From positions 1 to 64,000 of the forward strand of contig JALWVU010000070.1 in assembly GCA_027079305.1 (NCBI GenBank): a stretch of DNA of 64,000 nucleotides, in the 5' to 3' direction. This DNA comes from Aquificaceae bacterium. Lineage in GTDB: Bacteria; Aquificota; Aquificia; Aquificales; Aquificaceae. How positions within the stretch are numbered: position 1 is the first letter of the stretch; each line of letters opens with the position of its first letter. A model generated the notes under the pieces. The model was not told the DNA's origin. It worked only from the letters and a program-made list of their open reading frames with translations, and did not search any database. Shown here piece by piece: positions 33,439 to 41,881 of this stretch. Both the position numbers and the translations under genes were made by a program.

Positions 33439-34687
33439 GCCTTTTAATTATAGAGTATAGAACGAACCCCACGAATATGATCCCCCCCAGAACAGAAAGA
33501 ACGGAGCCGAGACCCATCAGGAGCATGAAAATGTAAACCTCCATCGATTCTATGTATCCCGTTCCCGGAGTCTTCCTCGGAGCGCCGAAGTAGCCTGACC
33601 AGAACAATCCCATCACAAAGAGGATCATCCCAACACCGTATAGGTAGGGCTGAGCTTTGACGAGCTTGGGCAGATCTTTTATAAATCCGAGCTCTCTCAG
33701 GTGATGGTATGTGAGGACCATGAGGGATATTAGTATGCTTGCTATAACGCCGTGGTAGTGGGCAGGGATCCTCAGGTCCGACCCCGCTATAAGGTATCCC
33801 ATCAGGGCGCCCAGAATATAGATGATCACGCTCAGACCCAGTATATTGGAGAAGAAGTCTCCCTTGAAGGCGGACTTAAGCAGAAACAAAACCGCGGAGA
33901 TAAGCGTAGGGACGCCCACGCCCACCGCGTAGCCGAGGGTGGTGATAGTCTTGACTTCTTCGGATATGGAGTTCTCTACAAAGAGCTGGAGTATGAAGTA
34001 GAGGATAGGGAAAGGGATTAAAAGCAGACTGAGCTTGGAAACTGCACCGGGAACTTCCTTTCCGGAGATCCTCGAGAGGAAGGACCAGGAGTAGAGCAAG
34101 AGCGAAGCGTTCACAAACTGGTGCACGTGTCCCGGGAGCCAGTAGAGTCTTTCGAAGTAGAGGTATGTCTCTTTTAAGTGAGGAGTTCTCAGGAAGGATA
34201 CAAAAAGAGATAGGACGAAAATGAGGGAAAGAATAACGGATATGGAAAGAATGGATTCGAGGGGATCCCGGGAAAGGAGTTTAGTGAGGGACGTCTTTAA
34301 AAAATTCTGAGCACTTAGGAGGTAGGCGAAACCGAAGAGGGATACACCTGCAAAGAATAAAGGATGGTCTATGGTAGGAACGTAGTTGTTGTGGACCGGA
34401 GTTCCCAGCCCGAGAAGAGCGGAGAGGAAGATGAGGAAGAAGCCCAGATAGGCAAAGACATAAGAACCTTTGAATTTTGCATTTCCGAGGATCCTGTGCC
34501 ACTGGGCTATGAGAAAGGAAAGGAAGCCTATTATGAGAGCCAGGTCCACGTGGCCTATGAGCCAGTGGTAGAAGAGACCTCCTGGGAGCAGAGAGGAAAC
34601 TCCGGGTGTTCGTGCGAGGGCGGTCAGAAGGGCGAAGAAGCCCCCAGCTCCTATGGAGAGGACGAAGAGGAAAAACCAGGGGCGCAT
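33404..34687 (-). CDS. heme-copper oxidase subunit I-like membrane protein
   Basis: A 427-residue protein with about twelve transmembrane helices. His pattern: His41/His46 in FYHWLIGHVDLALIIGF (place of the low-spin heme ligand), LPGHVHQFVNASLL at 184-197 (place of the HPEVY helix), and IPAHYHGVIASIL at 308-320 (place of the AHFHYV helix). The paired His of the copper-B helix seven is not found, so the active site is unlike a normal oxidase. It may be a divergent reductase/oxidase subunit or a heme-bearing assembly protein. It overlaps ctaB by one base (TGATG). Confidence 0.65.
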   Translation of the reverse strand: MRPWFFLFVLSIGAGGFFALLTALARTPGVSSLLPGGLFYHWLIGHVDLALIIGFLSFLIAQWHRILGNAKFKGSYVFAYLGFFLIFLSALLGLGTPVHNNYVPTIDHPLFFAGVSLFGFAYLLSAQNFLKTSLTKLLSRDPLESILSISVILSLIFVLSLFVSFLRTPHLKETYLYFERLYWLPGHVHQFVNASLLLYSWSFLSRISGKEVPGAVSKLSLLLIPFPILYFILQLFVENSISEEVKTITTLGYAVGVGVPTLISAVLFLLKSAFKGDFFSNILGLSVIIYILGALMGYLIAGSDLRIPAHYHGVIASILISLMVLTYHHLRELGFIKDLPKLVKAQPYLYGVGMILFVMGLFWSGYFGAPRKTPGTGYIESMEVYIFMLLMGLGSVLSVLGGIIFVGFVLYSIIKRHEFRREEEAQP

Positions 34688-35568
34688 CAGGCCTTTACCA
34701 GATCAAGGACCATCATGCTGAAGAGGACCGCCAAATAGATTATCGAAAAGAAAAAGAGCTTCATGCTGTAGTCTCTCTTTGAGAAGATGAAGGCAAGGGT
34801 GTAGCCTGTGTAGATCAGACTCAGGACTATCGCGGTTATGAGGTAGAGCTTTCCGGTCATGCCTATTGCGTAGGGGATCACACTAAGGGGAAGTAGAGAG
34901 ACAGTGTAGAGCAGTGTCTTTACCTTAGTGGTCAGGACTCCCCTGACAACAGGGAGAGTGGGAATCCCTGCCCTTGCATAATCGTTTCTGTATTTAAGTG
35001 CGAGGACCCAGAAGTGGGGAGGTTGCCACATGAACATGATCAAAAAGAGAACGAGCGCCTTCAGATCCAGCTCTCCTGCACCCGCCACGTAACCTATAAC
35101 AGGAGGGAGAGCACCGGATATACCACCTATCTCCGTCGCTACCGGGGTTCTCCTCTTCAATAGAAGGGTGTATAGAACCACGTAAGAGAAGGATGCCAGC
35201 ATGGCGAGGAGAGCGGAGATCAGGTTTACAAACCATGAAAGTATCACGAAGGAAAGGACTATAAGGCACAAACCGAACAAAAGAGCGTTCTTCGGATTTA
35301 CCGCTCCCCTGGGCAGGGGCCTTTCCGAGGTCCTCTCCATAAGGGAATCTATATCCCTGTCAAGGACCATATTTACCACCGCGGATCCTGCCGCTGCGAG
35401 CCCGGTTCCCAGAAGCGTCCAGAAGACAAGTATGGGATCAAGGTCTCCTTTGGACCCTATGTAGAGACCGCCGAGCGTGGTGATCAAAACGAGGGTAACT
35501 ATACCGGGCTTGGTGAGAACCAGGTATTCCCTGAGGACAGAAGTGTAGGACATAGTCTTCTCTACCAT
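34687..35568 (-). CDS. ctaB: protoheme IX farnesyltransferase (heme O synthase)
   Basis: An inner-membrane UbiA-family prenyltransferase that adds farnesyl to heme B to make heme O for the oxidase. The 293 residues form about nine helices. The Asp-rich motif NMVLDRDIDSLMERTSERPLP near residues 66-85 (shown here in parts: VLDRDID and MERTSERPLP) is diagnostic, and MWQPPHFWVLALKYRNDYARAGIP near 180-203 contains the second conserved site. It overlaps ctaA by 7 bp, so heme O and heme A synthases are translationally linked. Confidence 0.93.
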   Translation of the reverse strand: MVEKTMSYTSVLREYLVLTKPGIVTLVLITTLGGLYIGSKGDLDPILVFWTLLGTGLAAAGSAVVNMVLDRDIDSLMERTSERPLPRGAVNPKNALLFGLCLIVLSFVILSWFVNLISALLAMLASFSYVVLYTLLLKRRTPVATEIGGISGALPPVIGYVAGAGELDLKALVLFLIMFMWQPPHFWVLALKYRNDYARAGIPTLPVVRGVLTTKVKTLLYTVSLLPLSVIPYAIGMTGKLYLITAIVLSLIYTGYTLAFIFSKRDYSMKLFFFSIIYLAVLFSMMVLDLVKA

Positions 35569-36446
35569 GACTCCGCCTCTCTTGAAGCCTCTCCTATCCT
35601 TTCAATCACTTTCTCCCTCAGGACCTCGGGCGCTACCATGTAAGAGACCCAGATAACTATAAGGAAGCCTATCGCTATGTGGAAGAAGAGAATCGGGAGG
35701 TAGAGCTTGGAGATCACCGTTGCCACACCCGCTACCACCTGGGCGGTTATCAGGAGGAACGTTATGAAGGTGTATCTGTCGAACCTCTTGAGCATGAGGT
35801 AGAGGGAGAAGATAACGAGACCCATAGCGACCGTTATGTGGAGGAAGTAGGCGAAGATGTTGAAGTCCGCAGCCTTGACGTATCTCACCAGTATACCTAT
35901 CAAGACCTGAAACATGACCAGGAGGTATAGGGCTTCCGCAAAGGGGAGAGGAGATCTGTCCCTCCTGCTTTCTGAGATAGAGTAGAAGGCTAAGGTGAGC
36001 CCCGAGAGTATGAGTATGGAAAGTATCAGGTGGGAGGTGGTGTAAACGTAGTGGAGAAACTCTTTGAGGAGCGGAGCTTCCGTAAGGACAACCCTCATAC
36101 CCAGAAGGGCCTCAAGAATCAAGAAGATGAATATCCAGACCATCGCCTTCCTCGGAAAGCCTGCATAGCTCCTCCACACGGAGACGAGGGAGGCGAGCAT
36201 GAACAGGCCCGCGATCCCTCCCAGAATTCTGTGGGTCTGCTCTATCCAGGGCTGGAGCTCGGTCTCCACTACCATGGGAGCGGGAGGTGTGGGGATCTCC
36301 TCTTTAATTTGGAAGGGCAGGAGCTGTCCGTGGCAGAGGGGCCAGTCTGGGCATCCCAGACCCGAGCCGGTGGAGGTTACAATTCCACCAAAGACCATCA
36401 GGATGTAAGTGAAGACAAGAGCGAGCACCAGGAAGGTTCTCGTCAT
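35562..36446 (-). CDS. ctaA: heme A synthase
   Basis: An inner-membrane protein of eight helices, 294 residues, that oxidises heme O to heme A. The N-terminal half has GGIVTSTGSGLGCPDWPLCHG near 21-41 (the conserved paired Cys of Cox15/CtaA are in this loop) and HRILGG near 72, and His residues in TSHLIL, FLHITVAMG and FFHIAIGF match heme ligands of the four-helix halves. It lies between the small TM gene and ctaB in the cytochrome oxidase run. Confidence 0.93.
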   Translation of the reverse strand: MTRTFLVLALVFTYILMVFGGIVTSTGSGLGCPDWPLCHGQLLPFQIKEEIPTPPAPMVVETELQPWIEQTHRILGGIAGLFMLASLVSVWRSYAGFPRKAMVWIFIFLILEALLGMRVVLTEAPLLKEFLHYVYTTSHLILSILILSGLTLAFYSISESRRDRSPLPFAEALYLLVMFQVLIGILVRYVKAADFNIFAYFLHITVAMGLVIFSLYLMLKRFDRYTFITFLLITAQVVAGVATVISKLYLPILFFHIAIGFLIVIWVSYMVAPEVLREKVIERIGEASREAESW

Positions 36447-36449
36447 AAC

Positions 36450-36641
36450 CTACTCTCCTTTTCGGTTTGGAAGCGGAAAGGGAGGTTCGTTCCTGACGTT
36501 CTCGAGCTTCCTTATGAAATGTGCCCTGTTTTCCGGGTGCTTGAGATACTGGTAAACGGTAAAGAGTAGGGAAAAAAGGGCTACAGAAGCTACCGCCAAA
36601 CCGACCAGTATCTTTCCCCAGTCGCGCTTGGATTCTTCCAT
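36450..36641 (-). CDS. 63-residue single-helix membrane protein
   Basis: Starts at ATG 36641 (an upstream open frame runs back into coxA but shows no family features). Residues 10-31 are one transmembrane helix; the C-terminal 30 residues (YLKHPENRAHFIRKLENVRNEPPFP) are charged and probably face one side of the membrane. It ends 3 bp before ctaA. The place between coxA and ctaA suggests a small oxidase subunit or assembly partner; no family is recognised. Confidence 0.55.
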   Translation of the reverse strand: MEESKRDWGKILVGLAVASVALFSLLFTVYQYLKHPENRAHFIRKLENVRNEPPFPLPNRKGE

Positions 36642-36649
36642 CAGGGATA

Positions 36650-36679
36650 TTATAAACGAAAGAGGGGCAAACGCCCCTC
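36650..36679 (-). terminator. hairpin terminator or attenuator after coxA
   Basis: On the reverse strand GAGGGGC-GTTT-GCCCCTC (36679-36662) forms a perfect 7-bp stem with a four-base loop, followed by TTTCGTTTAT. It lies 10 bp beyond the coxA stop and before the 63-residue gene, so it could lower expression of ctaA, ctaB and the following genes relative to coxCBA. Confidence 0.65.
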
Positions 36680-36688
36680 CGAAAGGAT

Positions 36689-38302
36689 TTAGAACTTGCA
36701 GTAGCCGTGGGGGCAGTAGTCTTTCTCTACCTTGGGAGGCTCGTCGAAGTTGTGGGGAGGAGGAGGAGATGGGAGTCTCCACTCGAGGGAGTTGCTCATC
36801 CAGGGATTGTTGGGAGCCTTCTCACCGCTGAGAGCACCCTTTATAAGAGCTATCAGCGCCAGCAGTATTCCAAAGGCGAGTATGAAGGCTCCGTAAGTCT
36901 GAAGGTGGTGTAGGGTTACCCAGCTCTCTATAGGAGGATAATCGTAGTATCTCCTGGGCATACCCATGAGACCTATCACAAGCTGAGGGAAGTAGAGAAG
37001 ATTTGAACCTATGAGAACTACCCAGAAGCTCAGCTTTCCGAGACCCTCGGGATACATCTTGCCGGTAACCTTAGGCCACCAGTAGAAGAATCCCGCGAAG
37101 GCGGAAAGGGTCACAGCCATTCCCAGAACGTAGTGGAAGTGTCCAACGACGAAGTAGGAGTCGTGAACCGCTATGTCGAAGGCGGGTATACCGAGAGGAA
37201 TTCCCGTCAGTCCACCTATCAGGAACATCAGGATTGCACCGAGGGCGTAGAGCATAGGGGTTTTGTAATCTATCGCTGCCTTGTAGAGAGTGGCAACCCA
37301 GTTGAAGATCTTTATACCGGTAGGAACCGCTATGAGGAGTGTAGTGTAGGACATCAGGATCTTAACCCAGTCGGGGATTCCTGAAACGAACATGTGGTGT
37401 GTCCAGACCATAAACCCGACGAGGGCTATGGCCCATATAGCGACCACCATGGACTTGTATCCGAATATGGGCTTTCTCGCAAAGGCGGAAACTACCTCTG
37501 AGATTATACCGAAGGCGGGGAGCACCATAACGTAAACCGCGGGGTGGGAGTAGAACCAGAAGAGGTTCTGATAGAGGATCGGATCACCACCCCTCGCGGG
37601 ATCGAAGAAGCTCGTCTTCAGGTATGTATCGAGGAAGAGCATTGTGACCGCTCCCGCAACGGAAGGAACACCGAGGAGCTGTATAACGTTCGCGGCCATT
37701 ATCCCATGGATAAATAGGTTGAGGTTAAAAAACCCTATACCGGGCTGTCTCATCGAGATTACTGTGGTTATGAAGTTGACCGCACCCGCTATGGAAGCAA
37801 ACCCCGTGAGGTGCCATATGAAGACGAATAAGGCGGTTGTCCCTGCAAAACCGACGCCTTCCATAGTGGAAAGTGGAGGGTATCCAGTCCACATGGTCAT
37901 TATATGGTTGCCGGGTATGAAAGTAAGGAGCGCTATCACGCTCGCGGCGAAGAACATCCAGTATCCGAGGGCGTTAAGTCTTGGGAAGGCAACGTCCCTC
38001 GCTCCTATCATCAGAGGTATCAGGAAGTTGGCGAAAGAAGCCCATACACCTATCGCCCACCAGAGGAGTATGACCGCCCCGTGGACAGTCAGGAACCAGT
38101 TGTAGGTTTCGGGCTTGAGATACTGGGCTCCCGGGTTAAAGAGCTCCAGTCTCATACCGAGGGCCATCAGCCCCGCGACTATGAAGAAGAGGGTGGAGGT
38201 CACCCCATACATTATCCCTATCTTCTTGTGGTCGGTGGTGAATATCCACTCCCAGAGGGAAGCTGCGAACCAAGGTTTGTGTGCAGGCAGAGCCTCTCTC
38301 AT
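36689..38302 (-). CDS. coxA: cytochrome c oxidase subunit I, A2 type
   Basis: The catalytic membrane subunit of an aa3/caa3-type oxidase that reduces oxygen to water. It has 537 residues, twelve helices, the low-spin heme His in TVHGAVILLWW, WFYSHPAVYVMVLPAFG near residue 250, WTHHMFVSGIPDW near 300 (the two copper-B His) and GHFHYVLGMAV near 385 with the two heme His. The motif YSHPAVY, rather than GHPEVY, assigns it to the A2 subfamily, where Tyr-Ser replaces the Glu at the end of the D proton channel. It overlaps coxB by ATGA. Confidence 0.95.
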   Translation of the reverse strand: MREALPAHKPWFAASLWEWIFTTDHKKIGIMYGVTSTLFFIVAGLMALGMRLELFNPGAQYLKPETYNWFLTVHGAVILLWWAIGVWASFANFLIPLMIGARDVAFPRLNALGYWMFFAASVIALLTFIPGNHIMTMWTGYPPLSTMEGVGFAGTTALFVFIWHLTGFASIAGAVNFITTVISMRQPGIGFFNLNLFIHGIMAANVIQLLGVPSVAGAVTMLFLDTYLKTSFFDPARGGDPILYQNLFWFYSHPAVYVMVLPAFGIISEVVSAFARKPIFGYKSMVVAIWAIALVGFMVWTHHMFVSGIPDWVKILMSYTTLLIAVPTGIKIFNWVATLYKAAIDYKTPMLYALGAILMFLIGGLTGIPLGIPAFDIAVHDSYFVVGHFHYVLGMAVTLSAFAGFFYWWPKVTGKMYPEGLGKLSFWVVLIGSNLLYFPQLVIGLMGMPRRYYDYPPIESWVTLHHLQTYGAFILAFGILLALIALIKGALSGEKAPNNPWMSNSLEWRLPSPPPPHNFDEPPKVEKDYCPHGYCKF

Positions 38303-39114
38303 CTCACTACCTCCTGAGCCTTCTTCTCATCTATGTTAGCGATTTCTAACTTTTTAGCTTCATGATCCAGATCAGCAACCTCACCTTTGAGCCACTTCTC
38401 GAACTCTTCCTTGGGAACCACCTTCAACTTTGCAAACATCCTTGAGTGCCACTGACCGCAGTACTCCCTGCAGAAGATCCAGTATTCACCCGGCTTGTTT
38501 ATCTGGAACCAGGTGTAGGTGGTTCTTCCGGGAACCATGTCCTGAGTAACGCCCGCAGGCTGAACGTAGAAGGAGTGAATAACATCCTGAGAGGTGAGGA
38601 CAGCCTTTATGGGAACCCCAGCAGGTATGTATACATACTGTTGAAGGGCACCGTCCACTTTATAGCAATCTTCAGGTTTGCACTTGTTGTCTTCGGTGTC
38701 CCTTATGGCTGAGGCTACCACCATTTTGCCGTTAGGATACTGGAATATCCATCCCCAGGCGAAGGCTGTAACCTTGAGCTCCATAGCATTCTCGGGGGGC
38801 TTCCTCATCTGGGTGAAGAGGGCGAATCCATGGGTGGCGAGGTAGAGGACTATTATCAGAGGTATTATGGTCCACAGGGCTTCAAGTCCCCAGTGTCCTT
38901 CATGCTCTTGATCTCCCATCTCTCTCTCTCCGGGCTTGTAGCGGTATTTGATCATGAAGTAAAGGGAGGGAATGGCTACCACCGCATAAATTATCACGGT
39001 TATCACAAGCCAGATCTTGTAGATTATGTCCCAAAGATCGTAGGGTCTCGCTATGACCTCAGGTTCTCCTGCGAAGGCAAGTCCTGAAATCAGCAAAAGA
39101 GCCAAGAACTTCAT
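38299..39114 (-). CDS. coxB: cytochrome c oxidase subunit II
   Basis: The copper-A subunit that accepts electrons from cytochrome c. The 271 residues begin with a signal peptide (1-15, AFA-GEP), two transmembrane helices (about 28-53 and 75-93) and a periplasmic cupredoxin domain. The copper-A ligands are in IFCREYCGQWHSRM near 212-225 (CxxxCxxxHxxM), with the fourth, His, in VIHSFYVQPAGVTQD near 168. No cytochrome c domain is fused, so it is aa3 rather than caa3 in architecture. GGAGGT precedes the ATG. Confidence 0.94.
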   Translation of the reverse strand: MKFLALLLISGLAFAGEPEVIARPYDLWDIIYKIWLVITVIIYAVVAIPSLYFMIKYRYKPGEREMGDQEHEGHWGLEALWTIIPLIIVLYLATHGFALFTQMRKPPENAMELKVTAFAWGWIFQYPNGKMVVASAIRDTEDNKCKPEDCYKVDGALQQYVYIPAGVPIKAVLTSQDVIHSFYVQPAGVTQDMVPGRTTYTWFQINKPGEYWIFCREYCGQWHSRMFAKLKVVPKEEFEKWLKGEVADLDHEAKKLEIANIDEKKAQEVVR

Positions 39115-39135
39115 CCCTGAGCACCTCCTGAGCTT

Positions 39136-39918
39136 TTATATCTTCAGACCGCCGACCAGATAGGCGGTGCTTGCGACCAGAAGCCACATCACGTCCACGA
39201 AGTGCCAGTATGCGCTCGTGGTCCTGAATATGGTCATCCTCTCGGGTGTTATCTTACCAAGAAGGGTGAAGACTACAACGTAGGCCTGCATGATTATTCC
39301 CACGAAGACGTGGGAGGTGTGTATACCGGTGAGAGTGTAAAAGCCCGTCCCATACATATTGGAGCTTATAGTGAAACCTTCGTGCCAGAGGTGCTTCCAC
39401 TCAAGTATGTGGAGAACAGCGAACAGGATACCCAGGAACATGGTAACCAGGAGCAGGAAGACCGCCTTTCCCCTGTCTCCGTGGTGCATGGCATTCTCAG
39501 CTTTCCATATGGTAAAGCTCGATGCCCAGAGTATGAGGGTCAGGATTATGGGCATTTTGAGATTCATAGCCTCTGGTATCCACTGGCTCACCCACACGTC
39601 CGAGTGGATCGCCCTTGCGGTCCAGAAGGCGGCGAACACGGTTCCGAAGATGATGATCTCGGAGATTATGAAGAGGTAGATACCGAGGGTTCCAAAGCCC
39701 TCCTCGTGCCCTACTGTGAAGAACTCGTTGGCCCATCCAGCCATGCCTATGACCGCGAGCACCACCGCTATACCGCCCAGTATCAGAGCGAGCATGGGGT
39801 TATGCCAGGCGAAGTAGGCGGTGATGGAGATGGGGGCCAGAAGGATGGCGATACCTACCGGCAGTGGCCAGATACTTACTTCATGCTCTCCGTGGTGGTG
39901 AGCAACCTCATGAGCCAT
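39136..39918 (-). CDS. coxC: cytochrome c oxidase subunit III
   Basis: A 260-residue protein with seven helices. The N-terminus (VAHHHGEHEVSIWPLPVG) is His-rich. Family motifs are FGTLGIYLFIISEIIIFG near 76-93, HSDVWV, and the C-terminal HTSHVFVGI and YWHFVDVMWLL. It is the first gene of the oxidase run, with GGAGG six bases before the ATG. The 80 bp to the TlpA-like gene must hold the promoter for the whole run; AT-rich hexamers are present but no clear -35/-10 pair can be chosen. Confidence 0.93.
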   Translation of the reverse strand: MAHEVAHHHGEHEVSIWPLPVGIAILLAPISITAYFAWHNPMLALILGGIAVVLAVIGMAGWANEFFTVGHEEGFGTLGIYLFIISEIIIFGTVFAAFWTARAIHSDVWVSQWIPEAMNLKMPIILTLILWASSFTIWKAENAMHHGDRGKAVFLLLVTMFLGILFAVLHILEWKHLWHEGFTISSNMYGTGFYTLTGIHTSHVFVGIIMQAYVVVFTLLGKITPERMTIFRTTSAYWHFVDVMWLLVASTAYLVGGLKI

Positions 39919-39999
39919 TCCCGAACCTCCTTTCTTTTTATCAAGCGATTATTTTACACACAAGCTTACCCGATAACCACATCCAAGGAGGAGCTTTCA

Positions 40000-40509
40000 C
40001 TATAAAACTTTCTTAAGATCACTTTCGATCTCCTTATACTTTCCGAGGCGGACCTTTACTATCTTCCCTTCCCTGTCTATCAGGAAGGATGTGGGAAGAC
40101 CCTGCACCCCGTATAGCTCCGTGGACACCTTACCATCGTCCATAAGAACGGGAAAGGGAAGTTTGAACTCTTTCACAAACTTCCTTACGGGATCGATGGA
40201 AGAGTCCGTGCTGATAGCGAGGATCTCGAAGCCTTTACCTTTATACTTTTTATAAACATTTACAAACAAAGGCATCTCCTCCCTGCAGGGAGGACACCAG
40301 CTCGCCCAGAAGTTGATGAGAACCACCTTCCCCCTGTAATCGCTCAAGGAAACCTCTTTACCGTCCAAGGTCTTCAGCTTAAAATCCGGTGCCAGTTTCC
40401 CGGAGCCGAGACCCGTGGGAGTTGTATTGTTTGAGTTTGTCACGAGACCCAGGTAAAGGAGCAGAGCCACAAGGAGTATACCGAGCCCGTAGGCTATATT
40501 CTTGCTCAT
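40000..40509 (-). CDS. TlpA/ResA-like thiol-disulfide oxidoreductase
   Basis: A 169-residue membrane-anchored thioredoxin: one N-terminal helix (about 5-23), a linker, and the thioredoxin fold with LINFWASWCPPCREEMP holding Cys72 and Cys75. cis-Pro is in GLPTSFLIDREG near 137. It belongs to the TlpA/ResA/CcmG group that reduces apocytochrome c or oxidase copper-site cysteines, which fits its place just upstream of coxC. The ATG overlaps the stop of the citryl-CoA lyase gene by 4 bp. Confidence 0.88.
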   Translation of the reverse strand: MSKNIAYGLGILLVALLLYLGLVTNSNNTTPTGLGSGKLAPDFKLKTLDGKEVSLSDYRGKVVLINFWASWCPPCREEMPLFVNVYKKYKGKGFEILAISTDSSIDPVRKFVKEFKLPFPVLMDDGKVSTELYGVQGLPTSFLIDREGKIVKVRLGKYKEIESDLKKVL

Positions 40510-41288
40510 ACCTTTTTAAGCTCCTCGGGAAGCTCCCTCGGGGGAACGCCCGTGTACTCGGTCTCCTCCGCTTCGTTGAGCCTCTTGGAGAAGGGCCTTT
40601 CGGTTGTCAGCTCCTCGTAGACGTGGGCCACGAGGCCTGGAACCCTGCCGATTATGAAAAAGCCCTTGCCGAGCCTCCAGTCGAAGCCCATCTCGGAGGC
40701 CACCGCCGCTATGGCGCCGTCCACGTTCAGGACTATCCTCTTGCCCTTCTGCCTGAATATCTCCTCCTCCACCTTCTCCGCAAACTCGCAGTGCTTCCCG
40801 TAGAAGCCGTAGAGCTTGGCCAGCTCCATCAACCTCCTGGTTCTCGGATCGAACTCTTTGTAATATCTGTGGCCGAAGCCTGGGATAGGTTTTTTCTGGG
40901 AAAGGTATTCAGAGACTATCTCCTCCACGGGCCTTCCGCTGGAGACACCTTCCTGGATGAACTTCATCGCGTCCTCCAAAGCCCCGCCGTGGGCGGATCC
41001 GAAGGCCATAATCCCCGCAGCGACACCCACGTTCAGGGAGTTCCCGCCGCTGACGACCGCCCTCGCCGCTATTACCGACGGGGGAGCTATCCCGTGGTCT
41101 ATCACGGAGACGAAGATGGCCTCCATCATCTTGGACTCAGCTTCGGTAGGAAGCTCCCCCTTCAGGATCAGGTATATGGCCTGGGCGAAGCTCAGGTTTC
41201 CCACAAGATCGAGGAGCCTGTAGCCCCTGATGTAGGTCTCGTGATCCACGTGCTGGGTTATGGCGGTCCTCCACTTCTTCTCAGCCAT
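40506..41288 (-). CDS. ccl: citryl-CoA lyase (citrate-synthase-like)
   Basis: A 260-residue protein with only the catalytic part of the citrate synthase fold. FGSAHGGALEDAM near residue 88, PGFGHRYYKEFDPR near 137 and LNVDGAIAAVASEMGF near 200 hold the two His and the Asp of the active site. Full citrate synthases exceed 370 residues. In Aquificaceae such as Hydrogenobacter, a protein of this size cleaves citryl-CoA to acetyl-CoA and oxaloacetate, after citryl-CoA synthetase, in the reductive TCA cycle. ATG 41288 has GGGAGAG upstream; the earlier GTG-frame start is not used. Citryl-CoA synthetase genes are not in the window. Confidence 0.85.
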   Translation of the reverse strand: MAEKKWRTAITQHVDHETYIRGYRLLDLVGNLSFAQAIYLILKGELPTEAESKMMEAIFVSVIDHGIAPPSVIAARAVVSGGNSLNVGVAAGIMAFGSAHGGALEDAMKFIQEGVSSGRPVEEIVSEYLSQKKPIPGFGHRYYKEFDPRTRRLMELAKLYGFYGKHCEFAEKVEEEIFRQKGKRIVLNVDGAIAAVASEMGFDWRLGKGFFIIGRVPGLVAHVYEELTTERPFSKRLNEAEETEYTGVPPRELPEELKKV

Positions 41289-41365
41289 CCTTCTCTCTCC
41301 CAAACAGGGTTTTAAAAATACTACCACACTTGAAAGGGAGGACTCCCGTGAAGTAAATTATTGCC

Positions 41366-41881
41366 ATGCTCAGGAGGGGAGCCTTCGCACTCCTTCTTGC
41401 GTTCAGTTTCCTCTTCGCCCTGCCCAACGTGGAGATACCCTTCCTGAAGCTCTCCTTCCTCAACCTTAAGGAGGACCTGGAGGAGGCCAAGGAGGAGGGG
41501 AAGTACCTCTTCATAATGTTCCACCAGGAGGGCTGTCCCTTCTGCGACAAGATGTACAGGATCACCTTCCAGGATCCCAAGGTTAAAGAATACTTCACCA
41601 AGAACTTCTACATGGTCCTCATAGACATCAAGGGGGCGAACCAGGTGGTGGACTTCGACGGTAAGGAGATGACGGAGAAGGAGTTCGCCCACAAGCACAG
41701 GGTAAGGGCCACTCCCGTGTTCCTTTTCGTGGACCAAAAGGGAAAGCAGATCCTCAAGATGGTCGGATACATACCCCCGAGAGACTGGCTCCTTATAGGG
41801 AGATACATAGTAGAGGGACACTACAAGAAAGAGAGCCTCTACAGGTTCCTGAGGAGAGAGAGGAAGAAGCTCAAGGGATGA
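41366..41881 (+). CDS. secreted thioredoxin-fold protein (SoxW/DsbD-gamma-like)
   Basis: A 171-residue exported protein with signal peptide 1-19 and a thioredoxin domain. The redox motif is EGCPFC (Cys57, Cys60) and cis-Pro is in RATPVFLFVDQKG near 121. The family includes SoxW and periplasmic thioredoxins that reduce cytochrome or sulfur-oxidation proteins. It is the first gene of a forward run (with 4-bp ATGA overlap to the TolC-like gene), divergent from ccl by 77 bp. A TAAATT box stands 8 bp before the ATG. Confidence 0.78.
   Translation: MLRRGAFALLLAFSFLFALPNVEIPFLKLSFLNLKEDLEEAKEEGKYLFIMFHQEGCPFCDKMYRITFQDPKVKEYFTKNFYMVLIDIKGANQVVDFDGKEMTEKEFAHKHRVRATPVFLFVDQKGKQILKMVGYIPPRDWLLIGRYIVEGHYKKESLYRFLRRERKKLKG

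Noticed and set aside
40506-41327. Ordinary citrate synthase
   Set aside because: About 110 residues too short and lacks the N-terminal part of the fold; size and context fit citryl-CoA lyase.
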